Assembly: GCF_022682305.1 (NCBI RefSeq)
Contig: NZ_CP093528.1
Location: 1,253,501 to 1,317,500, forward strand
Length of the DNA: 64,000 bases
Source of the DNA: Shinella zoogloeoides
Lineage (GTDB): Bacteria; Pseudomonadota; Alphaproteobacteria; Rhizobiales; Rhizobiaceae
Direction: 5' to 3'
The notes beneath the pieces are model-generated. The model was not told the DNA's origin and ran no database searches. It was given only the letters and a program-made list of their open reading frames with translations. Positions within the stretch are counted from its first letter, which is position 1, and every line of letters starts with the position of its first letter. Both the position numbers and the translations under genes were made by a program. Of this stretch, positions 45,776 through 53,370 are shown in pieces.

Positions 45776-46194
45776 GCCTTGCGCACCGCGCCGATAATTC
45801 CCGCCAACTGATCCGGATCAATATCCCCGCGCACCCGAACAACGACATCACCCAGAACGATCTCTACGGTCGCGCTGCCGCCCGTCTCAAAGCGCGCGAA
45901 CTTCACCGGCTCGCTTTCCGACATGGTTCGATCGCCCAATGGCGCCGTCAATGGCGCCAGCGCCCCCGAGGAAAGTGCCTTCCTGCGCCATGCGTAGAGT
46001 TGCGACACGTCCAGTTCATAGGCGCGTGCAACCTCCGCCACCGTCCCTCCCGGCGAAAACGCTTCCGCCACAAGCCGCGCCTTCTCGTCATCAGACCAAT
46101 GCCGCGGCGAACGTCGCGACGGCGTCGCCGTCAAAACTTCGAAGGTCCGAACCTGATTCACCTTGTCGCTCATATGACTCTCCGCATGACTCAT
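45772..46194 (-). CDS. tnpA: IS66 accessory protein TnpA
   Basis: 140 residues with a helix-turn-helix (HWSDDEKARLVAEAF, VAEVARAYELDVSQLYAWRR) typical of IS66 Orf1, which probably binds the ends or regulates the operon. An in-frame ATG eight codons in (46173) is an alternative start. First gene of the operon; tnpB overlaps it. Confidence 0.9.
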   Translation of the reverse strand: MSHAESHMSDKVNQVRTFEVLTATPSRRSPRHWSDDEKARLVAEAFSPGGTVAEVARAYELDVSQLYAWRRKALSSGALAPLTAPLGDRTMSESEPVKFARFETGGSATVEIVLGDVVVRVRGDIDPDQLAGIIGAVRKA

Positions 46195-46273
46195 GCAGAA
46201 AATGAGCTTCCACCGACAAACGCGCTACGTGGGTTTGCCTAACCGCTTACGTCTGGTCTGTGAGTTTGGTCAC

Positions 46274-46544
46274 TTGAAGTCCTCCCTAACCCATGGTCGA
46301 TTCTCAATACCATCGATCGCTTTAAACGTGCCGTCAAACAAAACATGAACGGAGCGTCGTCACCGGATCGCCGCAAAGGGTGCCTCGCGCGACATCTCCA
46401 ATTTACGTGGCAACGCGGCGGCTTCCCCCCTCCACCCTCAGGCCCCGGCAGCATGGTGCCCAGACCGGAGGGGCGATCCATGAAGCACAACACCGGGGCA
46501 CCCTCCGGACCCTTCGAAACTACCTGTAACATCCACAACCAACG
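46274..46544. other. Non-coding stretch upstream of two divergent island genes
   Basis: This gap lies between the start of the IS66-split gene (minus) and the serine recombinase promoter (plus). It should hold the promoters of both. Short frames exist on both strands, but none has a ribosome site or recognisable protein. I see no other structure. Confidence 0.5.
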
Positions 46545-46573
46545 TTGACATTGGATATTTGATGATTCAGAAT
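46545..46573 (+). promoter_or_regulatory. Promoter of the serine recombinase
   Basis: TTGACA and CAGAAT are spaced by 17 bp, 24 bp before the recombinase ATG. The -35 is perfect. Confidence 0.6.
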
Positions 46574-46596
46574 CCTCTCAATACCCGGAGAGGCGC

Positions 46597-47250
46597 ATGA
46601 AACGGTACGTCATCTATACGCGAGTGAGCACGGCGGAGCAGGGCAAGAGCGGCCTGGGTCTGGAAGCGCAAGAGAGGGACATCCATCTCTTCCTCCAGAA
46701 CTTCTCGGAGACGCCCTGGGAGATCATCGGGGAGTTCCAAGATGTTCAATCTGGCAAGGTGGACGACAGGCCAGAACTCATGAAGGCCCTGCAATTGGCC
46801 CGCAAGGAAAAGGCGGAGCTACTTGTGGCAAAGCTGGACCGCTTGAGCCGCGACGTGGAGTTCATCGCCAGGGCCATCAAGCAGGCAACTATCCGGGTGG
46901 CCTCAATGCCCCATGCGGATAACTTCCAGCTTCATATCTATGCGGCCCTCGCAGAGCAGGAGCGGGAGTTCATCTCGAAGCGCACGAAGGCGGCTCTCCA
47001 GGTGGCGAAGGAGAGGGGCCGGCAACTGGGTGGCCTCCGTGACAAGACCATGAAGCGCAATGAGGCGATCCAGGAGAAGGCCAGGGCGGAGGCCGAGAAG
47101 GCCATGAAGATCGTCGGACCATTAAGAAGCGCGGGGCAGACCCTTGCTGCGATTGCCGGGACGCTTAATGACATGGAGGTGAAGACTTCAAGGGGAGGCC
47201 AGTGGACGGCCATGCAGGTAAAGAGGGTCTTGGACCGGACGGCGGCATAG
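46597..47250 (+). CDS. Serine recombinase (resolvase/invertase family)
   Basis: 217 residues. The catalytic serine lies in YTRVSTAEQGKSGLGLEAQE near residue 11. The conserved LDRLSRD and LAEQEREFISKRTKAAL (the E helix) mark the resolvase N-terminal domain. The shorter C-terminal part (LRSAGQTLAAIAGTLNDMEVKTSRGGQW, quoted in part) looks like a Hin-type HTH with a 'RG..W' end. A GGAGAGG site precedes the ATG. It probably acts on island or plasmid DNA; its target is unknown. It converges with the DUF2971 gene, whose stop is 5 bp away. Confidence 0.92.
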   Translation: MKRYVIYTRVSTAEQGKSGLGLEAQERDIHLFLQNFSETPWEIIGEFQDVQSGKVDDRPELMKALQLARKEKAELLVAKLDRLSRDVEFIARAIKQATIRVASMPHADNFQLHIYAALAEQEREFISKRTKAALQVAKERGRQLGGLRDKTMKRNEAIQEKARAEAEKAMKIVGPLRSAGQTLAAIAGTLNDMEVKTSRGGQWTAMQVKRVLDRTAA

Positions 47251-47428
47251 TCTCTTAGAGACTGCTTGCAGTGAGTCCGAACGTGCCTTCGAGCTTACTA
47301 ACGCCCAGTAGTTCGACATTAGGATATTTTTGCGCCAACGATGCTAGAGCAGCCCTGTCTTCAGAAGAAGTGTATCCATCCGAGGAGGGCCGCGGGATTT
47401 TGGGCGCCGCGCGTGGTAACGTCGGTTC

Positions 47429-47662
47429 ATGGAGATCGATGAGGACAAGATCGACGATGCCGTCTTGGCGCTGTTATGGCTGACGCTGCATAACGAGCGT
47501 TGTGCCTGGAAGGGCTTCGACTGGGCAACGACGGATCGGCTTCACAAGAAGGGCTTGATCGGCGACCCTGTCAACAAGTCGAAGTCATTGATCCTGACCG
47601 ATGAAGGCTTGGAGCGTTCGGAAGCGTTGTTCCGGGAGCTGTTTACGCGGCCGCCGCAATAG
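47429..47662 (+). CDS. DUF6429 family protein, IS66 passenger
   Basis: 77 residues: MEIDEDKIDDAVLALLWLTL, then CAWKGFDWATTDRLHKKGLI and VLTDEGLERSEALF-like end (SLILTDEGLERSEALFRELF). I recognise this as the small winged-helix-like DUF6429 family commonly found beside IS66 genes. It lies inside the terminal repeats of copy 2, so it travels with the element. Its 3' end overlaps the opposing tnpC by 20 bp. Function is unknown; an accessory or regulatory role in transposition is inference. Confidence 0.8.
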   Translation: MEIDEDKIDDAVLALLWLTLHNERCAWKGFDWATTDRLHKKGLIGDPVNKSKSLILTDEGLERSEALFRELFTRPPQ

Positions 47663-49343
47663 CCGTCCCTTTGTGTGTCTTCCATTGCCAAGGCAGCAGT
47701 TCGTGCAGGCGGGAGACGGGAAGATCGGCGATGCGAGCGAACACATCGGCGAGCCACGCTTTTGGGTCGACGTCGTTGAGACGGCAAGTCGTGATCACGG
47801 AGAGCATGATGGCGGCTCGATCGGCCCCACGCTGGGAACCGGCGAAGGTCCAGTTGCGGCGCCCGAGCGCAATTCCTCTCAGCGCGCGCTCGGCGGCATT
47901 GTTCGTGAGACAAATCCGGCCATCTTCCAGGAAACGGGCAAACCCATCCCAGCGCTTCAGCATGTAATCGATCGGCTCGATCACCTCGGACGATTTGCTG
48001 AGCGTGGCGCGCTCCCGTTTCAGCCACTCGTGCATGTCATCGAACAGCGGCTTGCTCTTTTCCTGCCGCGCGGCCAGTCGTTCTTCGGCGCTCAATCCAT
48101 TGATCTGGCGCTCGATCTCGAACAGCGCGTCGTAGCGTTGGACGGCCTCCAATGCGATCGGCGAGATCGGCTTTCCTTTGCGTTTGCGGTTACGGGCACT
48201 TTTCTGGATGTCGGCCAGTTCAAAGAATTTGCGCCGCGCGTGCGCATGACAAAAGGCGAAGGTGATCGGTACCGCTTTCTTTTCGGCGACACTGAGCGGC
48301 TCGAAGCCATTGTAACAATCACTCTGCAGAATACCGCCATACTCGGCCAGGTGCTTCTGCGGGTGCTCGCCGCGGCGGTCGCTCGACGCATAGTATATGG
48401 CCGCCGGCGCTGCCGCGCCGCCGTAGGGTCGATCATCGCACACGTACGTCCATATTCGCCCGGTCGTGCATTTGTCTTTGGCCTGGATGGGAATGGTGGT
48501 GTCGTCGCCAAAAAGGCGCTCGGCCGCGAAGACATGCGCCTCGATCAGATCAAAGATCGGCAGGAGCGCGGCTGTGCCATACCCGACCTGGTCGGCCAGC
48601 GTCGAGGTCGAAAGCTCGATGCCCTCACATTTGAACCGGGTGCTCTGGCGGTTGAGGGGGCTATGCATACCAAACTTGTCAAAGAGGATCGTCGCCAGCA
48701 GATGAGGACCGATGAAGCCGCGTGGCGTGGCATGGAACGGCGCCGGCGGCTGGCTGATCGCCTCGCAGTCTCGGCAGGTAAATTTCTCCCGCACCGTCTC
48801 GATCACTTTGAACCGGCGCGGAACCTCCTCGAGCGTCTCAGTGACGTCCTCGCCCAGTTTCGACAGGCGCGACCCGCCGCAGCATGCACAGGTGACTGGG
48901 GGATCGATCACCACGCGCTCACGCTCGATATCCTCCGGCCACGGCTTTCGGACCGGCCGTTTGCGCGTGAACGACCGCACGCTCGAGGTCTTGGCGGCAG
49001 CCGCCTGCGCTGCGGCTTCATCTTCCGTCGCCGCCATCACCAGTTCTTCGAGCTGCAATTCCATCTGGTCGATCAGGCGCGCCGTGCGCTCGGATCGCCG
49101 GCCGCGCAGTTCCCGCTTCAGCTTTTCGATCGCCAGTTCCAGACTGGCAATCAAGGCCTCACTGTCCGACAGCATGGCCTGCGCATTGGCGGCTTGCGCC
49201 ACTGCCATGTCCCGCTCGGCGACGACGGTATCGCGCTCGGCGACAACGACGTCGCGTTCAGCCTGTAACATCTCGCGCTCGGAAAGCAGCGCCAGATAGG
49301 CGTTCGCAAGGTCCGCAGGAAGATCCACAGGCTTCGAAGTCAT
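47643..49343 (-). CDS. tnpC: IS66 transposase TnpC, copy 2
   Basis: 566 residues. The N-terminal coiled coil is built on repeats AERDVVVAERDTVVAERD. A zinc ribbon follows (CACCGGSRLSKLG...CRDC). Catalytic acids are likely in GDDTTIPIQ, LQSDCYNGF and LTNNAAERALRGIALGRRN. More divergent from TnpC copy 1 than a recent duplicate. It appears intact. Confidence 0.92.
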   Translation of the reverse strand: MTSKPVDLPADLANAYLALLSEREMLQAERDVVVAERDTVVAERDMAVAQAANAQAMLSDSEALIASLELAIEKLKRELRGRRSERTARLIDQMELQLEELVMAATEDEAAAQAAAAKTSSVRSFTRKRPVRKPWPEDIERERVVIDPPVTCACCGGSRLSKLGEDVTETLEEVPRRFKVIETVREKFTCRDCEAISQPPAPFHATPRGFIGPHLLATILFDKFGMHSPLNRQSTRFKCEGIELSTSTLADQVGYGTAALLPIFDLIEAHVFAAERLFGDDTTIPIQAKDKCTTGRIWTYVCDDRPYGGAAAPAAIYYASSDRRGEHPQKHLAEYGGILQSDCYNGFEPLSVAEKKAVPITFAFCHAHARRKFFELADIQKSARNRKRKGKPISPIALEAVQRYDALFEIERQINGLSAEERLAARQEKSKPLFDDMHEWLKRERATLSKSSEVIEPIDYMLKRWDGFARFLEDGRICLTNNAAERALRGIALGRRNWTFAGSQRGADRAAIMLSVITTCRLNDVDPKAWLADVFARIADLPVSRLHELLPWQWKTHKGTAIAAAA

Positions 49344-49388
49344 GAAGCCATTCGATCAGATTCACTCAATATTTTCAATGCAATAATG

Positions 49389-49742
49389 CTATCCGACCCG
49401 TGTCGGACGCCAGGTTTCCTGCGGATTGCGCCAGTCGATCCCGGACAACAAATAAGATAATTGCGCCGGTGAGATCGCTACCGCGCCGCCCTCCATATTC
49501 GGCCAGATAAACCGGCCCTTCTCCAGGCGCCGCGTAAAAAGGCAGGCGCCCAGACCATCATGCCAGATGATCTTCAATATATCCGATCTGCGCCCCCTGA
49601 AGACGAAGAGATGCCCTGACAACGGATCATGCTTCAGCACCTCCTGCACCCGAAGCGCCAGGGAGGGAAAGCCACAGCGCATGTCCGTATACCCCGTCGA
49701 AAGCCAGACCTTGACCCCTGTTCCCATCGGAAACGGATTCAC
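49389..49742 (-). CDS. tnpB: IS66 accessory protein TnpB, copy 2
   Basis: 117 residues: VKVWLSTGYTDMRCGFPSLA, LSGHLFVFRGRRSDILKIIW and LLSGIDWRNPQETWRP, the standard Orf2 order. Overlaps tnpA by ATGA; ends 45 bp before tnpC starts. Confidence 0.92.
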   Translation of the reverse strand: MNPFPMGTGVKVWLSTGYTDMRCGFPSLALRVQEVLKHDPLSGHLFVFRGRRSDILKIIWHDGLGACLFTRRLEKGRFIWPNMEGGAVAISPAQLSYLLSGIDWRNPQETWRPTRVG

Positions 49743-50110
49743 CGCAGCGCCTCCAGTCCGCGCAGGATCCGGAGCAGCGCTTCAACGTCGACATCGCGGT
49801 CCACAATCACACGGCGACCATTCGCGCTGACAACCTCCATCCGGCTGGCGTTCGGCAATGACCCTGCTGCTGGCTCTACCTCTGGCACAAGTAGCGCCGG
49901 GACAAAGCCACCGACAGGAGACCCAACATCCAGTTGCCACACTCGTGCGAGCCGGCGCCATTCATATAACTGAGAACGCGATATTCCATGTCGCCGCGCC
50001 GTCGTCGCACACAAGCCAGGTTCCGAATAGCTCTCGGCGACAATCTGGAGCTTCATCTCTTTGCTAAATCGACGACGCCGACCCGTGTCGACAATCTCAA
50101 CTCGATCCAT
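49739..50110 (-). CDS. tnpA: IS66 accessory protein TnpA, copy 2
   Basis: From ATG 50110 the protein has 123 residues (MDRVEIVDTGRRRRFSKEMK...). It holds an HTH (ATTARRHGISRSQLYEWRRL) typical of IS66 Orf1. AAGGA lies upstream of this ATG. The frame opens 18 codons earlier (50164) but that stretch overlaps the element's end region. Its stop overlaps the tnpB start. Confidence 0.88.
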   Translation of the reverse strand: MDRVEIVDTGRRRRFSKEMKLQIVAESYSEPGLCATTARRHGISRSQLYEWRRLARVWQLDVGSPVGGFVPALLVPEVEPAAGSLPNASRMEVVSANGRRVIVDRDVDVEALLRILRGLEALR

Positions 50111-50967
50111 AGCCGCACTGTCCTTTTTGACGTCAATAAGGACAGTCAGTGCCAGATCCGGCAATTCCTACAAGGCGGCCCACCTCGGATGCGTACGAAG
50201 AAGTTCGGAGACCAAAAATGAGGCCGTCTAGCTCGTTACGCCCAAATGGAACGTCTTCGTACATTTCACCAGGGCGCCTCCCGCCGCCGCTATTCAGACG
50301 CCACTCCTCCTCATAGGCCCATGTTTTCGATTTAGTGTAGACGGCTCTATCCATTATCCCGGCCTTATCGAGAGTTCCTACGCCTGCAAAGATGTCTGCG
50401 ATTTGCTCTTCGCTCACAAGCGGCGGCACCTCGTCTACATAATTGATCGGCTGTGCAGCGCCATACGGACTATCAAAGGCCGGGATAGAGCGAAACCGAA
50501 GGACAACACCCCTGTGGGAGTCCGCATAGTGAGTCCACATCAGACTGTTATCGAGCCGCACAGTCATGCAAAGTATTTTAAGGTCTTCCAATATCTTTGC
50601 GGCATCTTTGTTGACCTCGGGGAGGACCCGAAGCATCCGTGAAAAGCCTTCTTCAAACGCTGGCCCGAATTTATTGAACAATTCATCCTTGCTCATTGTG
50701 ACGCTAGTGCGAAGGAGCTTGAAAAGTGCTCCCAAAGGATTCTGCGGATCGGGGTCGCGCCTTCCTTCATAGACGTCCCAAAGGCGCTCCAATGCCAGAG
50801 ATTTGACTGTCTCTTGGTTGGCCGTAATCTTCATGTCGAACTGAACATCAAATGGATCATTGAAGAGGGACGGTGCGGACCATCTAAGTGTACGGCTTTC
50901 AAGTACGATCTTCGCTGTAGACGCCGACATATATTTGTAGAAATGGAGGCGATCATTACTCCAGCTT

Positions 50968-52767
50968 TCAGGCCGAACGTGGACTGTTTGGTATTCCATC
51001 CCTATCGCCTCCTATCTTCTTGAGGTGCAATATGTCCGGCACCTTGTCCATTGCAGCGGCAAGTCCCGGCAACATTAACTCACTCTTCCCGTACAGATCA
51101 CGCGATTTCCCGGAAGCTCGTCCGGTTATGTACTCTCGCGCCGAATCGGGCATGCCGGCCAGAGCGCAAAGGTCTTCAAAGAAGTGACGCCATCCGTGGT
51201 TCGGAGACAACTCCGTCCTCTTGATGCCCACCTTGTCGCGAACCCATTCCGACATGAGCGGCTGGATGCGCTGACTCTCGAAGAGAGGACCCTTCCCGAC
51301 ACGCTGAACGAACTTCATGAAACCCTCAAGCTCAAGGGACGGATGGACGGGAATGCGCCGCTGACTAGAGGCCGTCTTCAAGCTCCGTCTTCCGGATGTA
51401 GACACCCGGAAGAACCACCGCCCGTCCACCTGGAAGAAGTCCTCCGCCGTCAATTGGCCAGCCTCTTCGATACGCATGCCCGTGTAGGCACATATCCATG
51501 GCAACCACCGCCTCCGGTGCTCTGTCTCCTTGGAGGCGGCTTTGAGCACCGTCACAGCCTCGTCAATGCGGTACGTGCGGGCGTCACTGTCGAGCATCAC
51601 AAAGTCGAGCTTTTCGAGCCCTTCGAGCGGGTTTCCATTCGGGTGGAAGTCATCACGTAGCAGGCGACGCCCCCACCTTATGATTGTGGAAATGCCCGCC
51701 ACCTTGCCGTTGATGGTGCGGTTGCTGAGGTCTCCCTTGGTCTGCATTGCGGTTCGCCACCGCTCTGCCTCATCCCGCGTAACCGTCCGCGCGTCCGTGG
51801 AGGCGGGCTTGGATAGACCCTGGGACCTACGCCAGTCGGCAAACTCTTCGCCATGCTTGGAGTACTTGCGCACCGTCGCTTCGGGGAAAGGCTTGGCGTC
51901 CTTCCCGAGCGCCCTCCGTGCTTTCTCCGCATCCACAATGCCCGTGAAGGTGAATTTGGTGTCTACCTTTTCCGAGCTACCGCGTGTCTTTGGCGTAGCA
52001 ACGAATGCAGGCGCGGCCTTAAGCTCCCTCACATCGTCGTATATCCCGCCGCGCATTGCTTCCAGACCGCGTTCGGCCGCACCCATAAGGCGGGCCATCT
52101 CCAGGTTTACCAGCCGCCGTGTCTCGGAATCGACATCGAGCCCCTTAGAGGCGAGCGCCGCGTCCGTGTCCGCTCCGTGGATAGCTTCCAGCGTTGCCGC
52201 CAAGGCGGGTGCGAGGACCGCCCTCATGCCTGGATATTTCTCAAGCAGCCGGAAGGCGAGTGATGAGCGCCGCTCACCATCCTTTGTCCGCAGAAGGACC
52301 TGGAGGTCCTTTGCAAAGGCAGCGCGTTGGGAGGACTGCATACTCCGCGTCATCTCAGACCAAGCGGCATCGTTCCCAGGAATTGATTCTGGAAGGTTTC
52401 GCGGGGAGGGGGTAGAGAATGGATCATCCTCGTGGGCCGAGAGGAACGCCTTGGCGTGGTCTGCCGCGAGGGCCATTTGCTGCTTAGGGGAAAGCGCCTG
52501 GGGGCCGTCCCTCAAGAGCGTAGTCCAGGATGCGAGCCTCTCGTCCCACAAGGTCAACATGCGGCGGTAACTTACCGCTGCTTCGTCGCGATCCGCGTGG
52601 CCTGTGGACTTGGCGAATTCCTGACTTCTCCCCAGGTCGCGGACGCCAAGGGCGAGGAGGCGGCCGCGTTGACGCCAAAGTTCCTCAGGGATTCGGAATC
52701 GTCCCTGCCAAATATCAGAGCTTTTACGCTTGAAGAGTCCCCGCATCAGTCGCTGTCTACCAGACAT
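50968..52767 (-). CDS. int: Tyrosine integrase of the tRNA-Val island
   Basis: A 599-residue phage-type integrase. N-terminal SSDIWQGRFRIPEELWRQRG fits the DUF6538 arm-binding module. The middle has a core-binding domain (TVRKYSKHGEEFADWRR). Catalytic residues: Arg in AYTGMRIEEAG, Lys in RRSLKTASSQRR, His-x-x-Arg in NHGWRHFFEDL and the nucleophile Tyr in RDLYGKSELM. The second catalytic His appears replaced (ITGRASGKSRDLY), as happens in some families. The gene is next to the tRNA it uses and ends 32 bp inside the DUF2971 gene start. Confidence 0.93.
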   Translation of the reverse strand: MSGRQRLMRGLFKRKSSDIWQGRFRIPEELWRQRGRLLALGVRDLGRSQEFAKSTGHADRDEAAVSYRRMLTLWDERLASWTTLLRDGPQALSPKQQMALAADHAKAFLSAHEDDPFSTPSPRNLPESIPGNDAAWSEMTRSMQSSQRAAFAKDLQVLLRTKDGERRSSLAFRLLEKYPGMRAVLAPALAATLEAIHGADTDAALASKGLDVDSETRRLVNLEMARLMGAAERGLEAMRGGIYDDVRELKAAPAFVATPKTRGSSEKVDTKFTFTGIVDAEKARRALGKDAKPFPEATVRKYSKHGEEFADWRRSQGLSKPASTDARTVTRDEAERWRTAMQTKGDLSNRTINGKVAGISTIIRWGRRLLRDDFHPNGNPLEGLEKLDFVMLDSDARTYRIDEAVTVLKAASKETEHRRRWLPWICAYTGMRIEEAGQLTAEDFFQVDGRWFFRVSTSGRRSLKTASSQRRIPVHPSLELEGFMKFVQRVGKGPLFESQRIQPLMSEWVRDKVGIKRTELSPNHGWRHFFEDLCALAGMPDSAREYITGRASGKSRDLYGKSELMLPGLAAAMDKVPDILHLKKIGGDRDGIPNSPRSA

Positions 52768-52849
52768 TCCCGTAGCACATTCCCATAGCAGTCCGCATTG
52801 ACGGAAACCACGGGAAACGCTAAGGTTTTGGAACTGCTTTGGAAAAAAG

Positions 52850-52872
52850 TGGTGGGCGATGAGAGACTCGAA
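52850..52872. repeat. attR: 3' end of tRNA-Val
   Basis: The 23 bases identical to the attL copy are the CCA end, acceptor strand and part of the T arm. The crossover therefore falls in the tRNA 3' half and the gene was restored on integration. Confidence 0.9.
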
Positions 52873-52925
52873 CTCCCGACATCCTCGGTGTAAACGAGGC
52901 GCTCTACCAACTGAGCTAATCGCCC
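52850..52925 (-). tRNA. tRNA-Val (anticodon UAC)
   Basis: On the minus strand GGGCGAT pairs with ATCGCCC. The D arm carries AGCTCAGTTGG, the anticodon arm CCTCG-TTTACAC-CGAGG gives anticodon TAC, and the T arm holds GTTCGAGTC. CCA is encoded. The gene is intact and is the island's integration site. Confidence 0.95.
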
Positions 52926-53169
52926 GCCGCGTTGGTGGCTGTGATCTATGCGGAACCGGATCGAACCGCAAGAGGCAATCGCAAAGTTTTTTGCATTTTT
53001 TTGAATGGCCCCATGAAGATGGACAAGGGTGTGGAAACATTTCGGCCCGCGTCATTCTTTTGTCTTGAAACCTGCTTGACACCCAAACACGAACCCCGTA
53101 GTTAGCCGCTCATCGAACGGCTCAGGCCGCTCGGGACGGGTGCTTCGCCATCCGGACGCTTTCGAGAAT

Positions 53170-53246
53170 GCGGGTGTAGCTCAGTCGGTTAGAGTGCCGG
53201 CCTGTCACGCCGGAGGTCGCGGGTTCGAGCCCCGTCACTCGCGCCA
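53170..53246 (+). tRNA. tRNA-Asp (anticodon GUC), copy 1
   Basis: The acceptor GCGGGTG pairs with CACTCGC (one G-T pair). Anticodon arm CCGGC-CTGTCAC-GCCGG gives GTC; T arm GGTTCGAGCCC; CCA encoded. Confidence 0.96.
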
Positions 53247-53293
53247 CTCGAAAGGCCGGACGAACATTCGGGACCGCAAGGTCAAGAAGATGC

Positions 53294-53370
53294 GCGGGTG
53301 TAGCTCAGTCGGTTAGAGTGCCGGCCTGTCACGCCGGAGGTCGCGGGTTCGAGCCCCGTCACTCGCGCCA
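53294..53370 (+). tRNA. tRNA-Asp (anticodon GUC), copy 2
   Basis: Identical over all 77 bases to the first copy, 47 bp downstream in the same direction. Likely a recent tandem duplication sharing one transcript. Confidence 0.96.

Larger units (their letters stand above)
43727..46250 (-). mobile_element. IS66-family insertion sequence, copy 1
   Basis: 2,524 bp, ends GTAAGCGGTCAGCC and (reverse complement) GTAAGCGGTTAGGC, flanked by an exact 8-bp target duplication GTCTGGTC (43719-43726 and 46251-46258). It encodes tnpA, tnpB and tnpC on the minus strand. Inserted a few codons into an unrecognised gene. Confidence 0.95.
43436..46273 (-). pseudogene. Unrecognised gene split by IS66 and truncated by IS3
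   Basis: The minus-strand frame has GTG at 46273 with GGGAGGA upstream, and IS66 copy 1 interrupts it after 23 nt. Joining across the 8-bp target duplication keeps the frame: eight codons from GTG to the ATG at 43717, then about 94 more to the IS3 terminal TGA. The protein begins MTKLTDQTMPRETQSVD and has a helical segment with [36 protein letters not shown]. The helical, His-rich look recalls HEPN-type proteins, but no diagnostic R-x4-6-H motif is visible, so this is only a suggestion. The true 3' end is lost. Confidence 0.6.
47372..50196 (-). mobile_element. IS66-family insertion sequence, copy 2, with passenger gene
   Basis: 2,825 bp. The ends, GTATCCATCCGAGGAGGGCC and (reverse complement) GTACGCATCCGAGGTGGGCC, match with few mismatches. 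Exact 8-bp target duplications GAAGAAGT flank it (47364-47371 and 50197-50204). It carries tnpA, tnpB and tnpC on the minus strand and, inside the same ends, a DUF6429 gene on the plus strand. A different IS66 lineage from copy 1. Confidence 0.93.
47255..50999 (-). pseudogene. DUF2971 protein gene interrupted by IS66 copy 2
   Basis: The 5' part (50999-50197) starts at ATG 50999 with AGGAGG upstream and carries the DUF2971 hallmarks SLFNDPFDVQFD, MWTHYADSHRGVVLRF and YEEEWRLNS. IS66 copy 2 interrupts it after GLIFGLRTSS. The 3' part is intact on the other side: SEDRAALASLAQKYPNVEL, then LLGVSKLEGTFGLT and a TAA at 47255. Joining the two across one copy of GAAGAAGT gives 912 bp, a 303-residue frame with no other stop. 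At present the 5' part reads into the IS and stops at 50133. DUF2971 has no established function. Confidence 0.82.
41460..52872. mobile_element. Genomic island in tRNA-Val(UAC)
   Basis: The element is bounded by a perfect 23-bp direct repeat. One copy is the 3' end of the intact tRNA-Val gene; the other marks the far junction. A tyrosine integrase lies beside the tRNA, the usual layout of integrative islands. About 6.7 of 11.4 kb is IS DNA (one IS3-family and two IS66-family copies). Non-IS content is small: a 76-aa gene, a truncated HTH gene, a disrupted unknown gene, a serine recombinase, a disrupted DUF2971 gene and the integrase. No transfer or replication genes are visible, so this is likely a decayed integrative element. 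Confidence 0.88.

Noticed and set aside
46239..46548. Two short overlapping frames in the island gap
   Set aside because: No ribosome site, no family resemblance, and they run into the IS66 end.
53170..53370. The two tRNA-Asp copies as a repeat array or att site
   Set aside because: They are complete, identical, same-direction tRNA genes and need no further explanation.
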